64,000 nucleotides of DNA from Eulemur rufifrons (taxonomy: Eukaryota > Chordata > Mammalia > Primates > Lemuridae): contig NC_090989.1 of NCBI RefSeq assembly GCF_041146395.1, positions 241,852,843 to 241,916,842 on the forward strand, in the 5' to 3' direction. This document shows positions 36,405 to 49,079 of the stretch, in pieces. Each line of letters starts with the position of its first letter. Within the stretch, counting starts at the first letter, position 1. The position numbers and the translations under genes were made by a program. The notes under the pieces were generated by a model. It was not told the DNA's origin. It saw only the letters and a program-made list of their open reading frames with translations, and made no database searches.

Positions 36405-38160
36405 CATAAGCGTGAGCTTTAACAGGAGTTGAAGAAAGAATATACAAATGGCTTCAAGAGGACAATAAAAAGGAACAGTTACTCCTGATAATGTATCAAT
36501 TTGTAAGTAACTAACAAGTCCAAAGTGGCAGCTACTTCTCTCTCTCTCCCTGGGTTTGGTAAAAATCATTCTAAATCTTCTATTTTTTTCCAATGGCCAA
36601 TTACACCAATCTTCTATAAAAATAATCAAATCCTATGTGTGTTTGTATTGGGATGGATAAATTTTTTAAAATCTAAATGATTTTGTAATTAAAATCTTGC
36701 ACTTATAAGTTGGTAATCCAACCATAGAAAAAACTCTAAATATGGAAATGAATGCATTAATGGTGTTTATGTTTTCATTACCCTGTAATTATATCATTCC
36801 TATAATTGCTTTTCTTTTCATGCTGCCCTATAAAACGTTACTGCCTCAACCTGTTTTAAACATCTACATTTGTAGGATTAGGACTAGTGATGTTTTGCCA
36901 GTTTCCATGAAAGAAGCCATATGCACTGAACCCACTTTCTTTGATGGTTAAAGTCCTTCATTAATTTGACACCTGGCACTCCCAGCTGTAATCTTCTTTT
37001 TGGTAGAATTGTTCTGGTCTTCAGATAACAGTATACTCTTCTGTCATGAAAAATGCATTATGAAATTACATATTGTACTGATTTTTATACTTTGCTGTGA
37101 TAACTTACATTAGCTATCCTCCTACTGTAAATATTGATTTATTGCAAAGTTAAGATTGTTTATTTTGAGGGCTTCTTATTCAAATAAAATTTTCCATATC
37201 ATCTTTTTCCCTTGCTATAAGCTTCTTCATTCCAAAGTCACTTTTTACTTGTCCTCGTTTGTCTTGTAGTATTCCAAATGCTGCCAAAATTTGCATAAAC
37301 ACATGGAAGCAAAATTAAGTCCAGATTTGCCGAGGTGGATAAATTAGTAGGTGGTTACTTTTTTCTTTTCCACAGGATTGATTACAGAATTCCTGTAAAT
37401 GGAAAGTTCTCAATATGATCAGGTTTCTAGAAGTCCATTTCTAGCAAGTTTTCTGGAATCAATCTCTTTACATTAAGTGAGGTATCCTGTGTGTGCACAT
37501 GAGTAAAAAAGTTCTACTTTTAAAAGTTTGGGTTTGTATCTGGAAACATGAAATTGCTACTGAAAGATGTATTAATTTGAACCATACACTTTGTTATCAA
37601 TTAAAATACCTTTATAGTAAATAAATATCTAATAGCTTATGTATAATATAAATATATACTTTACATAAAATAAATATATATGTATATATATTTTCCTTCT
37701 GTCATGAACCCAATAGTACTCATTATTTTAATATAAGGAAATCTCTAGTAAACCACCAGATTTTTACTTAAGCTAACAAATGATTAGCCTTTGCCTCAGA
37801 ATTATCTTTTTAAAAGGAATACAAAATATTAAGTTGCTAATAGGTATTTCCTGTTTAAGTTGGCCTCTAGGTTCATCTGTTCTGCTTTGGAGAAGTTCCA
37901 GACCACTCTGGCTTTGACCTTGTAATCCAGTATTTGCCAGTCAAAGCAGCATTGTGTAAGAGCATCCCATGGCTCTTTCTTGACCTACATCTTACCAGCT
38001 TTCACGCTGTCCTCCCCTCCTTTCCTCCCCTCCCTGCAGCACCTGAAGGGCAATGAGGGCAGTTCCATGGCTACTACTTTAATTATGTAATAAAATGATG
38101 TTGGAGGAACAGATGCCATGGGCTACATGTGGAGATGTATTCTACTTTCTATACTGCTTT
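36405..38160. other. No feature recognised
   Basis: AT-rich unique sequence. It includes a (TA)-rich patch at 37640-37690 and a region near 37120-37190 with TGTAAATATT and AATAAAATT that resembles a 3' UTR end but has nothing upstream to support a gene. Confidence 0.4.
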
Positions 38161-38164
38161 ATTT

Positions 38165-38360
38165 ATTATAGTCTATCTCATTGTGTAGTCCGTAGATGAC
38201 TGGCATTTGAATTCACTTCTGATGCTTGTTTAAATGCAGACACCTGGACCCCACCCCAGATCTCCTGGAACTCAGGGAAACTCTCTGGAGTCTGCAAGTT
38301 TTATAAGCTCCCCAGGTGTTTCTTGTGCACACTGAAGTTCAAGAACCACTGTCCTAGATG
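38165..38360 (+). mobile_element. MER5A-like hAT remnant
   Basis: GCATTTGAATTCACTTCTGA, GACACCTGGACCCCACCCCA, AAGCTCCCCAGGTGTTTCTT-like text and GTTCAAGAACCACTG at the end give MER5A order. Confidence 0.65.
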
Positions 38361-38514
38361 GTCAAATGGACTTCACCATATGTACTACAAAAAAGTGTAT
38401 AGGAGGCTTATATGAAGATGGTACAATGAGAAGACATTAGAATCTCTTCTACAGAATTTCTGCTAAAATATTTACGAAACTATCAAAAAAACAAAAATAT
38501 TCCTAGAAACAGCA

Positions 38515-38695
38515 ATAAGTAACATGAACCAAGTATGTGCTAGGCTATGTGAGATTTTCACAGGTGTTTAACCTCAAAACCCTCAGTTTTTCATTTCTAA
38601 AATGGGATTATGATCTCTACCTCATAAAGGGGTTGTGAGGCACCTAAAGAAGCTTGTGCAGCAAATACACAGGAAGCACTTAAAAATCATCCATC
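38515..38695 (+). repeat. MIR-like remnant
   Basis: CAGTTTTTCATTTCTAAAAT, GGGATTATGATCTCTACCTC and GGGGTTGTGAGGCACCTAAA are MIR core and 3' blocks. Confidence 0.45.
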
Positions 38696-38699
38696 CTTC

Positions 38700-40495
38700 T
38701 CCATTCTTCCCACTAAGATTTTTCTCATTCTCTGCTTACTCCAGGCCAGGTAGGCAGGCTGGTCGTTTGCTAACTCTGCACCACTGAGGTCTGAGCGCAT
38801 TCCTTATCAGTCAATAGGGTTTGGTATTATTGTAGACCCCTGAACCCAAATTTTTAGGACATTAGTTTCAGTGATTATACACTTTTGTCCTGATTCCCAG
38901 TGTTTACACAAATCTGCCCTGCCTCCCACCTGTTTCTTCTATCTACCCAGGCCTTCCAGGAACCATAATTCAGGCATTTTTCCGACACCAACTACTGCTG
39001 AGGTCTGGAAGGCCCTGCTGATGCCTCTTGGTTCCTCACCTGTCAGTGCCCACTGGCCCAAGATGCACGCGCACTGCTCCATCATGTCTCCGTCCTCTGA
39101 CTCCTGAAGGGATTCTCTGTGGGTCCCCTAGTTCCCATTCGCTTCCCTGCTGGCCACGGGTACTCTCCTTCTCATCCCAGAATTTGTCATAGCTTGGAAC
39201 TTAGACCACTTTCACGTCTCCATTCTGATGGCATACAATGAGTAAAAACCCTCCCCTACCCTTCACCCCTTCTTCAAGATTGCCCCTCTACTTACACACT
39301 ATCTTGCCTCCAGCTATGATTCAAGTTCCCTTCATATTCATTTAAGTCACAGACTAATCAAATGAAAATTAACATCAAAAAACCAATGCCAGCACAGTAA
39401 GTGACAAAATGTTACACTGTATAAAATCTACAAGCATCTAAGCAAGGAAAAATTAAAACAAAACAAACACTTTTTACAACTTATTGTAAAAAAAGCAAAA
39501 ATCAGGTTATTATCAGATTTTTTCTCTGTGTAAACATCAATTCTGAAAGATCACAGAGTGACAACTGCATCTCTTTCAAAGAAAAATAAAAGTGAAACCC
39601 AGGAATTTTATATTAAACCAAGCTGGATGTAAAAGGAATAGGACATTATCTGATTTCCAATATCTCTGAAATATAGTACTCAAGTGTCTGTTCTATTAAA
39701 AAATTATGCATAAAAGAAATTTTGAATATTTAATTATCTTGAATTTCATTCATCTCTAATATGTTTTCAGGCATATGTTCCTACAGGAGTTGGGAGGGAA
39801 GGATGACAATCACTTGAAGTTTCTGCTTTTGTTGGTTTTAGTGTCTTTTATATTTCACATGTATACTTCAGAAAAAAGTTAAAAGTATGTCATCTAGTCA
39901 TACTTTGGATAAACATTCAACTGATAATGCAGTTAAATGGTATTTCTTAGAAGTTTCTTCTTTACTCCATGAAAGCTAAATATGTAAAGCCAATCAAGGT
40001 AGAGAAATTATTTTATTGTCAATGTCCCCATTGGAATTTACAGCCTAGAAGAGTTAGCTAAGAAATTTCTTGGATATTCAGATTGTTCTGGTTAGGAGGG
40101 TAGGGAGTGGCAGAGAGGGTAAACTTTCTATTGCATCTCCCTTTAGCAAAATTCCAATCACTGTCTTGTTTTCAGTTTAATGAAAGGTGATCATAGACAT
40201 GGAATATGACTTTGAAAATGTTTTTTCCCTTTCTCTTGAATTTATTTATTCAACCAAAACATATTATGCCAGGGACCATACTAAGTATAAAAAGAAAAAA
40301 CAGAGATAAGACACAATCTCCACTCTCAAAGAAGTTAAATCAAGCAAAAACAATAAAAGCTAGAAGCTGCTTCTTTGCTTATATAAAATTTTGTTTTGCA
40401 CTAGCTCTTGGAAAATGCAAAATAGAATTTTAGAGAAAATATAAGCTGTGCATATGAAGAAATGATACGTAAGTCCAATTTACTTCCTCAGTTTT
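38700..40495. other. No feature recognised
   Basis: Unique sequence, pyrimidine-rich at 38870-39310. The 78-codon frame at 38871-39107 has no known similarity. Confidence 0.4.
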
Positions 40496-40499
40496 TTAA

Positions 40500-40715
40500 T
40501 AATGGCTATCATTTATTAGGTGTTTACTATATACCAGGTCCTATGCTAAGTACTTTAAATTTTTTATTTCATATAATCCTTATAGTATTTTTCCATTTTG
40601 CATAGGAAGAAGAGAGTTTTATCTTCATTTTACAAATTAAGAAACTGAACTTAGAGAAGGTATCAATCATAAGTCACATAGTGGATAGAGACAAGGAGTT
40701 CAACCTCAGCCTTTA
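40500..40715 (-). repeat. MIR SINE remnant
   Basis: ATCATTTATTAGGTGTTTAC, CCAGGTCCTATGCTAAGTAC, CATTTTACAAATTAAGAAAC and a tail with TTCAACCTCAGCC give a well-preserved inverted MIR. Confidence 0.6.
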
Positions 40716-40719
40716 TGAC

Positions 40720-41770
40720 TACAGAGTTGGTGGCTGTAGACCTTTCTGCTGTGATGTCCCTGTTGAATGGGGAGAAAAATGTGACCTGTGTTATATACAC
40801 AACGTGAGATTAACTTGTACGCACAATCTTCTTCCCGTGGAACTCTATTGCCACACAGTGTGATCTTTATTGACTTTGGTTCCAATGATTGCAGGATGAA
40901 GTAGATTCAGGGGTCTGTTGCCGTTTGAGCTGATGCAGAGGGTAAGGGGAAGGTGGCAATTTATAGCCCTTTATACATTGTGTTGAAAGTATATATCCAT
41001 AATTAGAGGCCTCCCCTTTAGACTGTGACAGGACATAAGGTGTAGTCTTCCTTATATTTCCATTAGTGGAGCCTACATTACATCAGAACAGCTGTTCAGG
41101 ATCTGGTTTGGAATAAAGTATATACAATAAGAAAGGCAGATACACCAGACATGCCCATGACATTTGTGAAGCCCCAGGCAAAATGCAAATGGAAATCTCC
41201 AGTCCATGGCTTGCGCCCTTGCTTTGCCCACACTCTCCCACCTCAGTCCTATACCATAAGGGGCCTTGAAACTTGTACGTGGACACTCCAGCCTATAAGT
41301 CCAACGTCTGTGCACACACCATGCAAACAGACCCTCCTTGGCCACTTCTTGGTCCTGGGCTGGGCCCTCAGGAGAATGGGCTAGGAAAAATGCTTGTGCA
41401 GCCCTAGAATAGGGCTTGGGTCCACTTGGGGACCTGTGTCTCAGACCATGGTCTAGAGAAGGTCTAGGTGAGCCTGGCTTTCCTTGGTCCCTTTGACTCT
41501 TAGCCCTGTGGGAAGGGAAACCATATTCTGACTAGATCAGAGCCCTCCAAAATTCAGTGTCTAAAAGTGGTACTGGTTATTGCTAGTGGAAAGGAAAACT
41601 CAGACACTTCATATACCTCATTTAGGCTCAAAAAATTAGTGAGAAGATCTGGAACTTGAATCAACGACTTCTAGTGTCAAAGCCAATACACCTTCCACTG
41701 TACTGGTGGTGAACATTGTGTTTCTATAGGGAACGATAACAGATTATCCAGAATATTTTAAAGAAATAAA
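40720..41770. other. No feature recognised
   Basis: Unique sequence. Overlapping frames of 67-90 codons at 41073-41384 on both strands are the result of locally higher GC content and match no protein I know. Confidence 0.4.
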
Positions 41771-41800
41771 CTCTCTCTTATTTTTTCTCTGCAGGTAAAG
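41771..41800 (+). promoter_or_regulatory. Candidate recursive splice site
   Basis: A 20-base tract (41771-41790) that is all pyrimidine except one A leads into GCAG|GTAAAG (41791-41800), so a 3' splice site is fused directly to a 5' splice site. This is the form of vertebrate recursive splice sites in very long introns. A second 5' splice-like GTAAGG at 41908 would close a 113-base recursive-splice exon (41795-41907). It would matter only if a gene is transcribed on the + strand across this window, which cannot be shown from the sequence. Confidence 0.3.
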
Positions 41801-41909
41801 CCGGGTTCTCCATCTGGACATCATCAAAATGTTCACATCAACTTTATAACCTCAGGACCTCTGACCTCTAAGGCAAAGAATGGGACTGATTGAATGATAG
41901 CAAATTTGT

Positions 41910-42440
41910 AAGGGCTTCTGTTTCCTGTGGAACAGGACTGTCACAAGTGATGCCTGTTGTGTTGAAAGAAAATTGAAGTTTTGTAAGAGCTGTAACCAGA
42001 AACTTCTTCTTATCATAATAGGTCACTCATCCAAATAGGTTTCTAGTTTGGACTAGATTGTGGGAAATGAGCATTTTCTTTCTTAGCAGTTGCAAGTACC
42101 AAACCAAACACTAAGTTCTTACTATTTGTATCTGTGGGTTCTAACTAATTTTCTATTTAAAAATTAACTTCATTTAGTTAGGTTCTTTCATTTTAAACAT
42201 AAAAAGGGCATGTTAAAATATGAGGAAGGATAAATACTAATTTTTCATGTTCATTTTAATTCTCTTTGTGACTGAAACCTCTAAATTTAAGAGGAAGATG
42301 GAGTTTCTTATATGGTAACTGCATCTCAGGCTCTAGGCAAAAATTTGACATGATTTAGCCAACATAAAGGCAGTCTATTAGTGTGCCTTTTGAGTCATAA
42401 GAAAATGTATGAAAATGGCAAAGGTGAAGGCTATCTGGTG
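41910..42440. other. No feature recognised
   Basis: Unique AT-rich sequence between the recursive-splice-like motif and an L1 fragment. Confidence 0.4.
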
Positions 42441-42444
42441 TATT

Positions 42445-42945
42445 TTACTTTTAATTGTAGTAAAAACAGATAACATAAAATTTACCTTCGTAACCATATT
42501 TAAGTGTACAGTTCACTAGCATTAAATGTATTCACAATATTATGCAACAGATCACTAGAATTTTTTATCCTGCAAAACGGAAACTTTGTACCCATTGAAA
42601 AACAACTCCCCATTTCCCGCTTCTTACACCTGCTGACGACCACCATTCTACTTTCTGTAGAGTGACTACACTAGGTGCCTCATATAAGTAGAGTTGTACA
42701 GCATCTGTTTTTTCATGGCTGGTTTATTTCACTTAGTATAATGTCCTACAGGTTCTTCCATGTTGAAACACGTAAGAGGATTTTCTTCTTTTTAAAGCTG
42801 AGTAATATTCCATTGTGCATGTATACCACATTTTCTTTATTCATTCATCCACTAATAGGCATTGGGATTGCTCTCACCTTTTAGATATAGTGAATAATGC
42901 TGTTATGAACATGGGCATGCAAATATCTTTGTGTTTTTCTCCAGG
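42445..42945 (-). mobile_element. L1 3' fragment, inverted
   Basis: TAACATAAAATTTACCTTCG, AAGTGTACAGTTCACTAGCA, CAACTCCCCATTTCCCGC, TTATTTCACTTAGTATAATG, AGTAATATTCCATTGTGCAT and GTGAATAATGCTGTTATGAA match the L1 3' UTR and ORF2 end in reverse orientation. Truncated at its 5' end. Confidence 0.75.
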
Positions 42946-43369
42946 ATATTTTATAACATGAAAGAGTCTGTAAGCACACAGACTTATATATTTAAAGTAT
43001 TCAAAGTTAATGAAGCCTTACTTATAAATAAGTTTCTACTTAGTTTAAACCTCTTTTAAGCAGAAGCTCAATTTTTTTTCCTTCCATGCTGATTAACAAG
43101 GCAGTTATTTTAGGTGAGTTTACTTATTTGTATCTATTTTGATTTTATTTATAAACTATTTGACAATGATTTTCCCTGATTACCTGAAATGCAATTTATT
43201 GGAAATCAAATAGGATTGTTTTTTATCACAAGGAACACACACTTCAACCCTGTATTCCATCTTTTAGAATGCATTCCTAAAAAATAAAATGTAGTTACAC
43301 ATATAAAGTGTGTGTACATAAATACTTATCTTCTGTGTATTTCTAATTAAGTCTTTTATAGTCAGTGCT

Positions 43370-43595
43370 AATAGTATTATTTATATTCATTGACTATTTA
43401 CCAGAAGTCAGTACTATATTATGTCCGCTGCATTTATTTTCTTTTTTAAACCTCACACAACTGGGAGAGAATTTTTTTTTAGCAAGAGAAGAAAATGAGA
43501 CTCAGAAAGTTTAAGTAAACTTATCTAAGGCTACTTAGCTGGTTAGCGGTTAAACTGGGATTTAAAGCCAGGCCTGCCTGATTCATCCTTAGCTA
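43370..43595 (-). repeat. MIR SINE remnant
   Basis: TTGACTATTTACCAGAAGTC, AGAAAATGAGACTCAGAAAG, AAGTTTAAGTAAACTTATCT and GGTTAAACTGGGATTTAAAG give inverted MIR. Confidence 0.5.
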
Positions 43596-44564
43596 CTTGC
43601 CTTTTATTTTTAAAATTCATCTAATGGAGATCAAATTTTTGTTTTCACCTCACTCGTCAATCTATTTGAAATCTTAGTTGATTGTTTCAATGCAAGTGAA
43701 GAATGGATAATATTTATGTTATCAACCCTATGAAAGAAATGGCATTTCTCATGTAATTTTATATTCCCATATGTGTATTTATGATGCTTTGGGGAAATAG
43801 CCTTTACTCTGACATCTGCATTAAGTACCCATAATAGAATAAGGATGTTAAATGAATAAAGACAAGTAGTAGGCTTATATTTGGGAAATATGGGTCTAGA
43901 CCTGCAAGCCTACTATGCACATTATATGTTGCTAACCACTATCTGATAAGCAAGCAACAGTCTCCAGGTCTGTGTGTGGGCTGGGGCTGGTGCTGGACTT
44001 GGACAGGTTTCTAGGTTTCCCACAAATATTCCTCACTGTGCCATAAATCCCAGCAAAGTGAACTTTATTTCTTGGTCATTTTTCATCCCGTTTTCAGCTC
44101 CTAAAGGCTAGTTGGAAGCTCTTACGGAGGGTGCTGATCTGTCAGGCTTCCCTGTGCATGCAGTCCTGCTGCCATTCTGAAAGCACAAATCTCACCAGCT
44201 GAAGTAAGTCATTATTTCCTTAGGGAACCAAATCCAAACACCAAAGCTTCTCTCCCAGCCTGTAATTAAATCTGGCCGGCAGGTCACCAGTGCTACTGGG
44301 TCAGGAAAGAGAAGAAAAAGAAGTGAAAGAAGCAGCATTTGTTTCTCGGCTAGCCCTGGTGCTTCTCTGAGAGGTCGGCTCTGGCAGCCGCACAGTGGAG
44401 TCCCTGTGCCCAGAATACTCGTGCTTGCTTGGGGTCTGCCAGCTGGCTCTGACATGGTTCTTTCCAATCAAGCTTGCTCACTCAGCACTTGAGGCTGAAG
44501 CACATTGCTGGTGGTCTCTTGCTGCCCCAGATCTTTTTCCTAATTTACCAGCCCCGATTATAAT

Positions 44565-45480
44565 ATCTTAATGTGCATCGGAATCTCTTGGAGGGCTTGG
44601 TACACGAAGATTCCTGGACCCCATTTTCAAGGATTTTGATTCAGTGGGACTAGTCTGGGGCCTGAGAATTTGTATTTCCTTTTCTGATTTATTCATTTAT
44701 TTTTCTTGATGGACATAGAAAAATATACAATTTTTATATTTATTAAGTACATGATGTTTTAAAATATTATGCATTGTGGAATGGCTAAATCGAGTTAATT
44801 AACATATATATGAACTCACATTCTCATTTCTTGTGGTGAGGACACTTAATATTCATTTTTGCAGTGATTTTTAAGACTACAATACATTGTCATTAACTAT
44901 AGTCACCATGAAGTACAATAGAATGCTTGAACTTACTCCTCCAATCTAACTGAAATTTTGTATGCTTTGATCAACATCTCCCCAAATCACCTCTGCCAGC
45001 CCCTGATAGCCATCATTTTACTCTCTACTTCTATGGGTTCAACTTTTTTAGATTCTACGTATAAGTGGGAATCATGCAATGTTTGTCTTTCTGTGCTGGG
45101 CTTATTTCACTTAATGTCCTCCATGTTCATTCATATTGTCACAAACGACATGATTTCCTTCTTTTAAAAGGCTAAATAGTATTCCATTGTGTATATGTAC
45201 CACGTTTTCTTCATTCATTTGTCCATGGATGGACACTTGGGTTAATTCTATTTCTTGGTTATTGTGAATAAAGCCGCAATGAACATGAAAGTGCAGATAT
45301 CTCAACAAACTGATTTCATTTCTTGTGGATATATATACCCAGAAGTGGGATTGCTGGATCATATAGTAGTTCTATTTTTAAAGTTTTGAGGAACCTTCAT
45401 ACAGTTTTCCGTAATGGCTGTACTGAGAATTTGCATTTCTAATAAACTCCCAGGTGATGGAGAAGTTGCTGGTGCATTGC
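44565..45480 (+). mobile_element. MER5A-like remnant split by an L1
   Basis: The left part (44565-44678) has AATGTGCATCGGAATCTCTT, ATTCCTGGACCCCATTTTCA and TTCAGTGGGACTAGTCTGGG. The right part (45425-45480) resumes with ATTTGCATTTCTAATAAACT and CCCAGGTGATGGAGAAGTTG. An inverted L1 separates them. Confidence 0.7.
44679..45424 (-). mobile_element. 5'-truncated L1 inserted into MER5A
   Basis: Inverted L1 3' UTR and ORF2 end: AATGGCTAAATCGAGTTAAT, TGTCATTAACTATAGTCACC, CCCCTGATAGCCATCATTTT, GTATTCCATTGTGTATATGT, CCCAGAAGTGGGATTGCTGG. It is flanked by a 15-bp duplication, GAGAATTTGTATTTC (44664-44678) and GAGAATTTGCATTTC (45425-45439), with one mismatch, inside the MER5A. Its T-rich left end is the decayed A-tail. 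Confidence 0.85.
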
Positions 45481-45484
45481 CACA

Positions 45485-46935
45485 AAAGGCTACAGGTGAT
45501 CAAAGGGTGATCCCTTTTTGTCTTATAATAGCTGCCCAGATATCAGAGACTAATTTTAAAGTTAATAATGGCTATTATGTTAACTCCTATGGTTATCACA
45601 TTTGCATTCTTCCCCTTATCCTTATTGTTTACTTTCTATTTCTACTTTTCCTTCCTATTTATTATATGTGATTTTTATGGAAAAGGGGAGTATTTATTAA
45701 ATTCAATAACTAAAATTAAGCAGGATTTTTTTATTTATCCTACTAAGTAGTTATACTTAAAGCTATCTACTTCAAGTTTTATTCTTTTATAAAATATGAA
45801 GAACAGGTGGGACCCCAGACAAAGGTAACAGAGGTGATCTGTGAGTATCTGCCCAATTGAATAAGAAATGTTGGACTTAATGAGATTCAGATTGGGTAGG
45901 GTCGAAATGCACTTTCTGCCCTCTAACAAAGAATTTCCCTCATTCTGTTTCACCTGTGTTTGGTTTTGGTCCAAATGCCTGGGTGCTACCTCACTATGCC
46001 ACTAGTTGGGCTTCTACCTGTTCTGTTAGGCAGAAAGAAAAACAGAGAAAGTTAAAAGGATGTGGTTTGTCTCACCATGCCTTATCTCAAGGTTCATATC
46101 CTTGAGTCTAGGGTATGGTATGAGGAATAATGAGAATATGACTCAGATGCCCAGACAATATATTTTCCCCTAGTAAAACAGAGATATGTATTGACCCATC
46201 TGTCTTTTACTAGCCCTGCCTTACTACCAAATAACAAACTCCACTGCACAGAGTCCTGTATTTATATATTCACTCATTTACATCTATTGTTAGAGTATCA
46301 GCAAAGTTTCTCATAGGCTTCAACATAGTTAAGGCAGTCTATTTGCTGTGCAATTACTGATCCTAAAAGCTTTATTTCCCGGCCAGACTATCTCTCCCCC
46401 AAAGAAAATTTAGTAGAATGCAATTGAGCAGAAGTGATGTTGTTTTAAAGATAATCTTAAATCCCCTATGATTTATAAGAAATTAAAAGTAAAGCCTTTG
46501 CAAATATTAGCTCTTTATTAGTAATACATTTTTGTTATATAACTCACAGTTTACTATGGCACACTAATATGTCTGGACTCTTATTTGAGTCACTAACTTT
46601 GATTAATTGCTGGTCATCATATTGGTGAAAACTTCATTTCTACTATGTATGGAATTTTTTCCATCTTTCATCTGCCTTCTATTTCTCTGAAAATTACTAC
46701 TCATATACATTGAACTTTAAAAAAAATAAAGTCTTAGAGAAGGTCCATTGATTCTTATGAAACAAGTTTGGAGAATAAGGATGATATATTCTTGGAGAAT
46801 AACAAAGTATCATCAGAAAGTGTGACTTTGAATAAGATCCATCATCACCATCCAGAGCTATTAATCTGCTGCCTCTCCTAAGCAATTTACACTAAAGTGA
46901 GACAGAAAGAAAACTCATATGATTGAAAGAGGCAT
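45485..46935. other. No feature recognised
   Basis: Unique AT-rich sequence. Frames of 60-85 codons have no supporting context. Confidence 0.4.
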
Positions 46936-46957
46936 AAGATAGACAAATATACATAAA

Positions 46958-47028
46958 TCTATCTATATCTATATCTATATCTATATCTATATATATCTCC
47001 AGAATGAGAGAGAGAGAGAGAGAGAGAA
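46958..47028. repeat. (CTATAT)n and (GA)n microsatellites
   Basis: CTATAT hexamers at 46958-46998 followed by a GA run at about 47006-47028. Confidence 0.9.
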
Positions 47029-47399
47029 ATTGATTTTAAAGTGCAGCTGCTATTTTGGAAAGGATAATGAGAGTGAGTGAAAGTAATAGACAAAAGAGGA
47101 TTTAAGTAATACTTTCTACATATTAAAAATAAAATCCCTTTTGCTTTTTTCAGAGACTGCAGTGCAATTGAGAATTGGTCTTAATTATTATTTATGTCCA
47201 AATTATTTCACTGAGTAAGATATCATGCTAAGACTATGCCAAAGGCTCTCCTACTTTAAAAAGCTTAGACTCCCACTCTTTGATGCAATACAATAAATTA
47301 CTGATTGTGAATTTGTTTATTTTATCCCTGCTATGGTAGACTGTGCTGCAGGAAGTCAAAGAGAATTAAGAATACAGTTCTGCTTGCAAAGTTCACAAC

Positions 47400-48600
47400 C
47401 TGAAAAAGCCACAGGTTTGGGGAGGGAGAAACAAATACCTACAATATTAAGCAAAATGAAGGTACTTCATTGCCAGAGTGGAGGCGAGAAGTGACAAGAA
47501 GCAGTCAACAGTGTAGGAGGAGAATCAGTTAGTGCCATTCATGCTAAGGCAAGGGAGGGTTTTAAGAACGAGTAGGTAGCCAGTGGTGTCCAATACAGAC
47601 GGGTTGAAAGGGATAAGAACTCAAACCTCTGTAATTTGTAACCATGGGTCACGACTCTCCTGAAATACAGCAGTTTCAGAAACCGGTTGGGATTTAAATC
47701 CATTTGCAGTAGTTGAGAGTAAGCTGGTAGTGAGAAATGGAGACTACTCTTTTAATATTAATACATTAGATAGGAAAAGATGAAATGGTAGTTTTTGAAG
47801 ACAATAGAGGGAAGATTTGTAGTCTAGGCAAGACCTAAAAATGTCGGTAGGCAAGCGGAAAGAGCCAGGAGAAGTAGAATTTGAAGATGAAAATGTTAGA
47901 AAAAAGCAAGTCCTGGAAGTTGGAAATGTGAACATGGAGGAAATGCAGGGGAGAGGAACTCTCTGTCAGAAATTAGGAGGGGCAGAGGTAAAAAACAGGC
48001 AGAGACTAAAGGAAAACATAGATCCCAAGAGATTTGAGGTAAATAGACGGCCTTTAGGCCTGAGTTCTCTAAGCAAAGTTGAAGTTAAGGCATCTGGTAG
48101 ATCTATGGGTTACCGTGCAGGAAGTCAGAAAGAGGTGTTCAGGGCTCTAAAAATAATGAGTGATTCAGCATACCCTTGCTGAGTAGTAGGGAGAGCCCAG
48201 TGGAAGTCAGTGCTCATAAGCTTGTAATAAACCAACACTTGGTTTCCTGAGATTGAGTGAAGACGTAGAAGGCAATATGAGTTTCTTCTGGCTAGTAGCT
48301 GATGCTGTGTTCATGGCTACACTGCGACCCACTGACAAAAAGTGGTCATTGAGGATGAGATGTCAATAAAATCACCATGAAACCAGTGGATTAAGAGACT
48401 TCAAGTGTTCAAGAGAAAACTTTCAATGAGGATATATCATAGAACTGACCAGAGTGAAGGAAATGGACAGGTGAAAGAATGAAAGGCTTTCAAACAGGGA
48501 CTGCAGGAGTCCGAGAACTTTGAGGTGGAGCAGTGTCACTGCTACTGGGAAGGGAAAAGCACAGTGAGACCAAGTGCAACAGTCAGCACCAGGGATGATC
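47400..48600. repeat. Ancient interspersed repeat(s), family unresolved
   Basis: Purine-rich text of the same general kind as at 1.6-2.1 and 4.7-5.8 kb. A 113-codon frame at 47841-48182 falls inside it and shows no protein family I recognise. Confidence 0.2.
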
Positions 48601-49079
48601 AAGTCATTGACATTGATGACTAGGGATTGAAATGGAGAAAAGAATTGTGAGCTATGTACTGAAATAATTGAGGATTAAAAAAAAAATAAGAAGAAAAGAA
48701 GGCTAGAGAGACATTGGCACAAAAAAAACAAAGAAAATGTACCCAAAACAGAGGACTATAAATAATTCTACCCCTCAATTCATGCACTATACCCCTGAAC
48801 ACATGCACTATAATGAGAAGAGTGGGAGAACATAGGGCCAAAAGATGGCTGTGATAAGAATAGGTGAAAAATTGCATAAGCAATCGCATCAAAGTTATGT
48901 TGGTCTTGACAAGAGAGGGTTGAACTAAGTATCATTCAGCCCTCTTCAAAATATAAAATTTTTTATTGAAATATACTTTAGAAGAGGATAAATAATTGAG
49001 AGTTGATGATGGAAAAATTGTCTTGAGGCAGCAGTGGCTAGAAATATAGCCCCTCTTATGGGACCTGAGAGTAAAGAGA

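Noticed and set aside
37100..37200. 3' UTR-like end with TGTAAATATT and AATAAA
   Set aside because: Such motifs are expected by chance in AT-rich DNA, and there is no upstream coding exon.
47841..48182. 113-codon open frame, plus strand
   Set aside because: It lies in purine-rich sequence that looks like ancient repeat. The lysine/glutamate-rich translation is what such composition gives.
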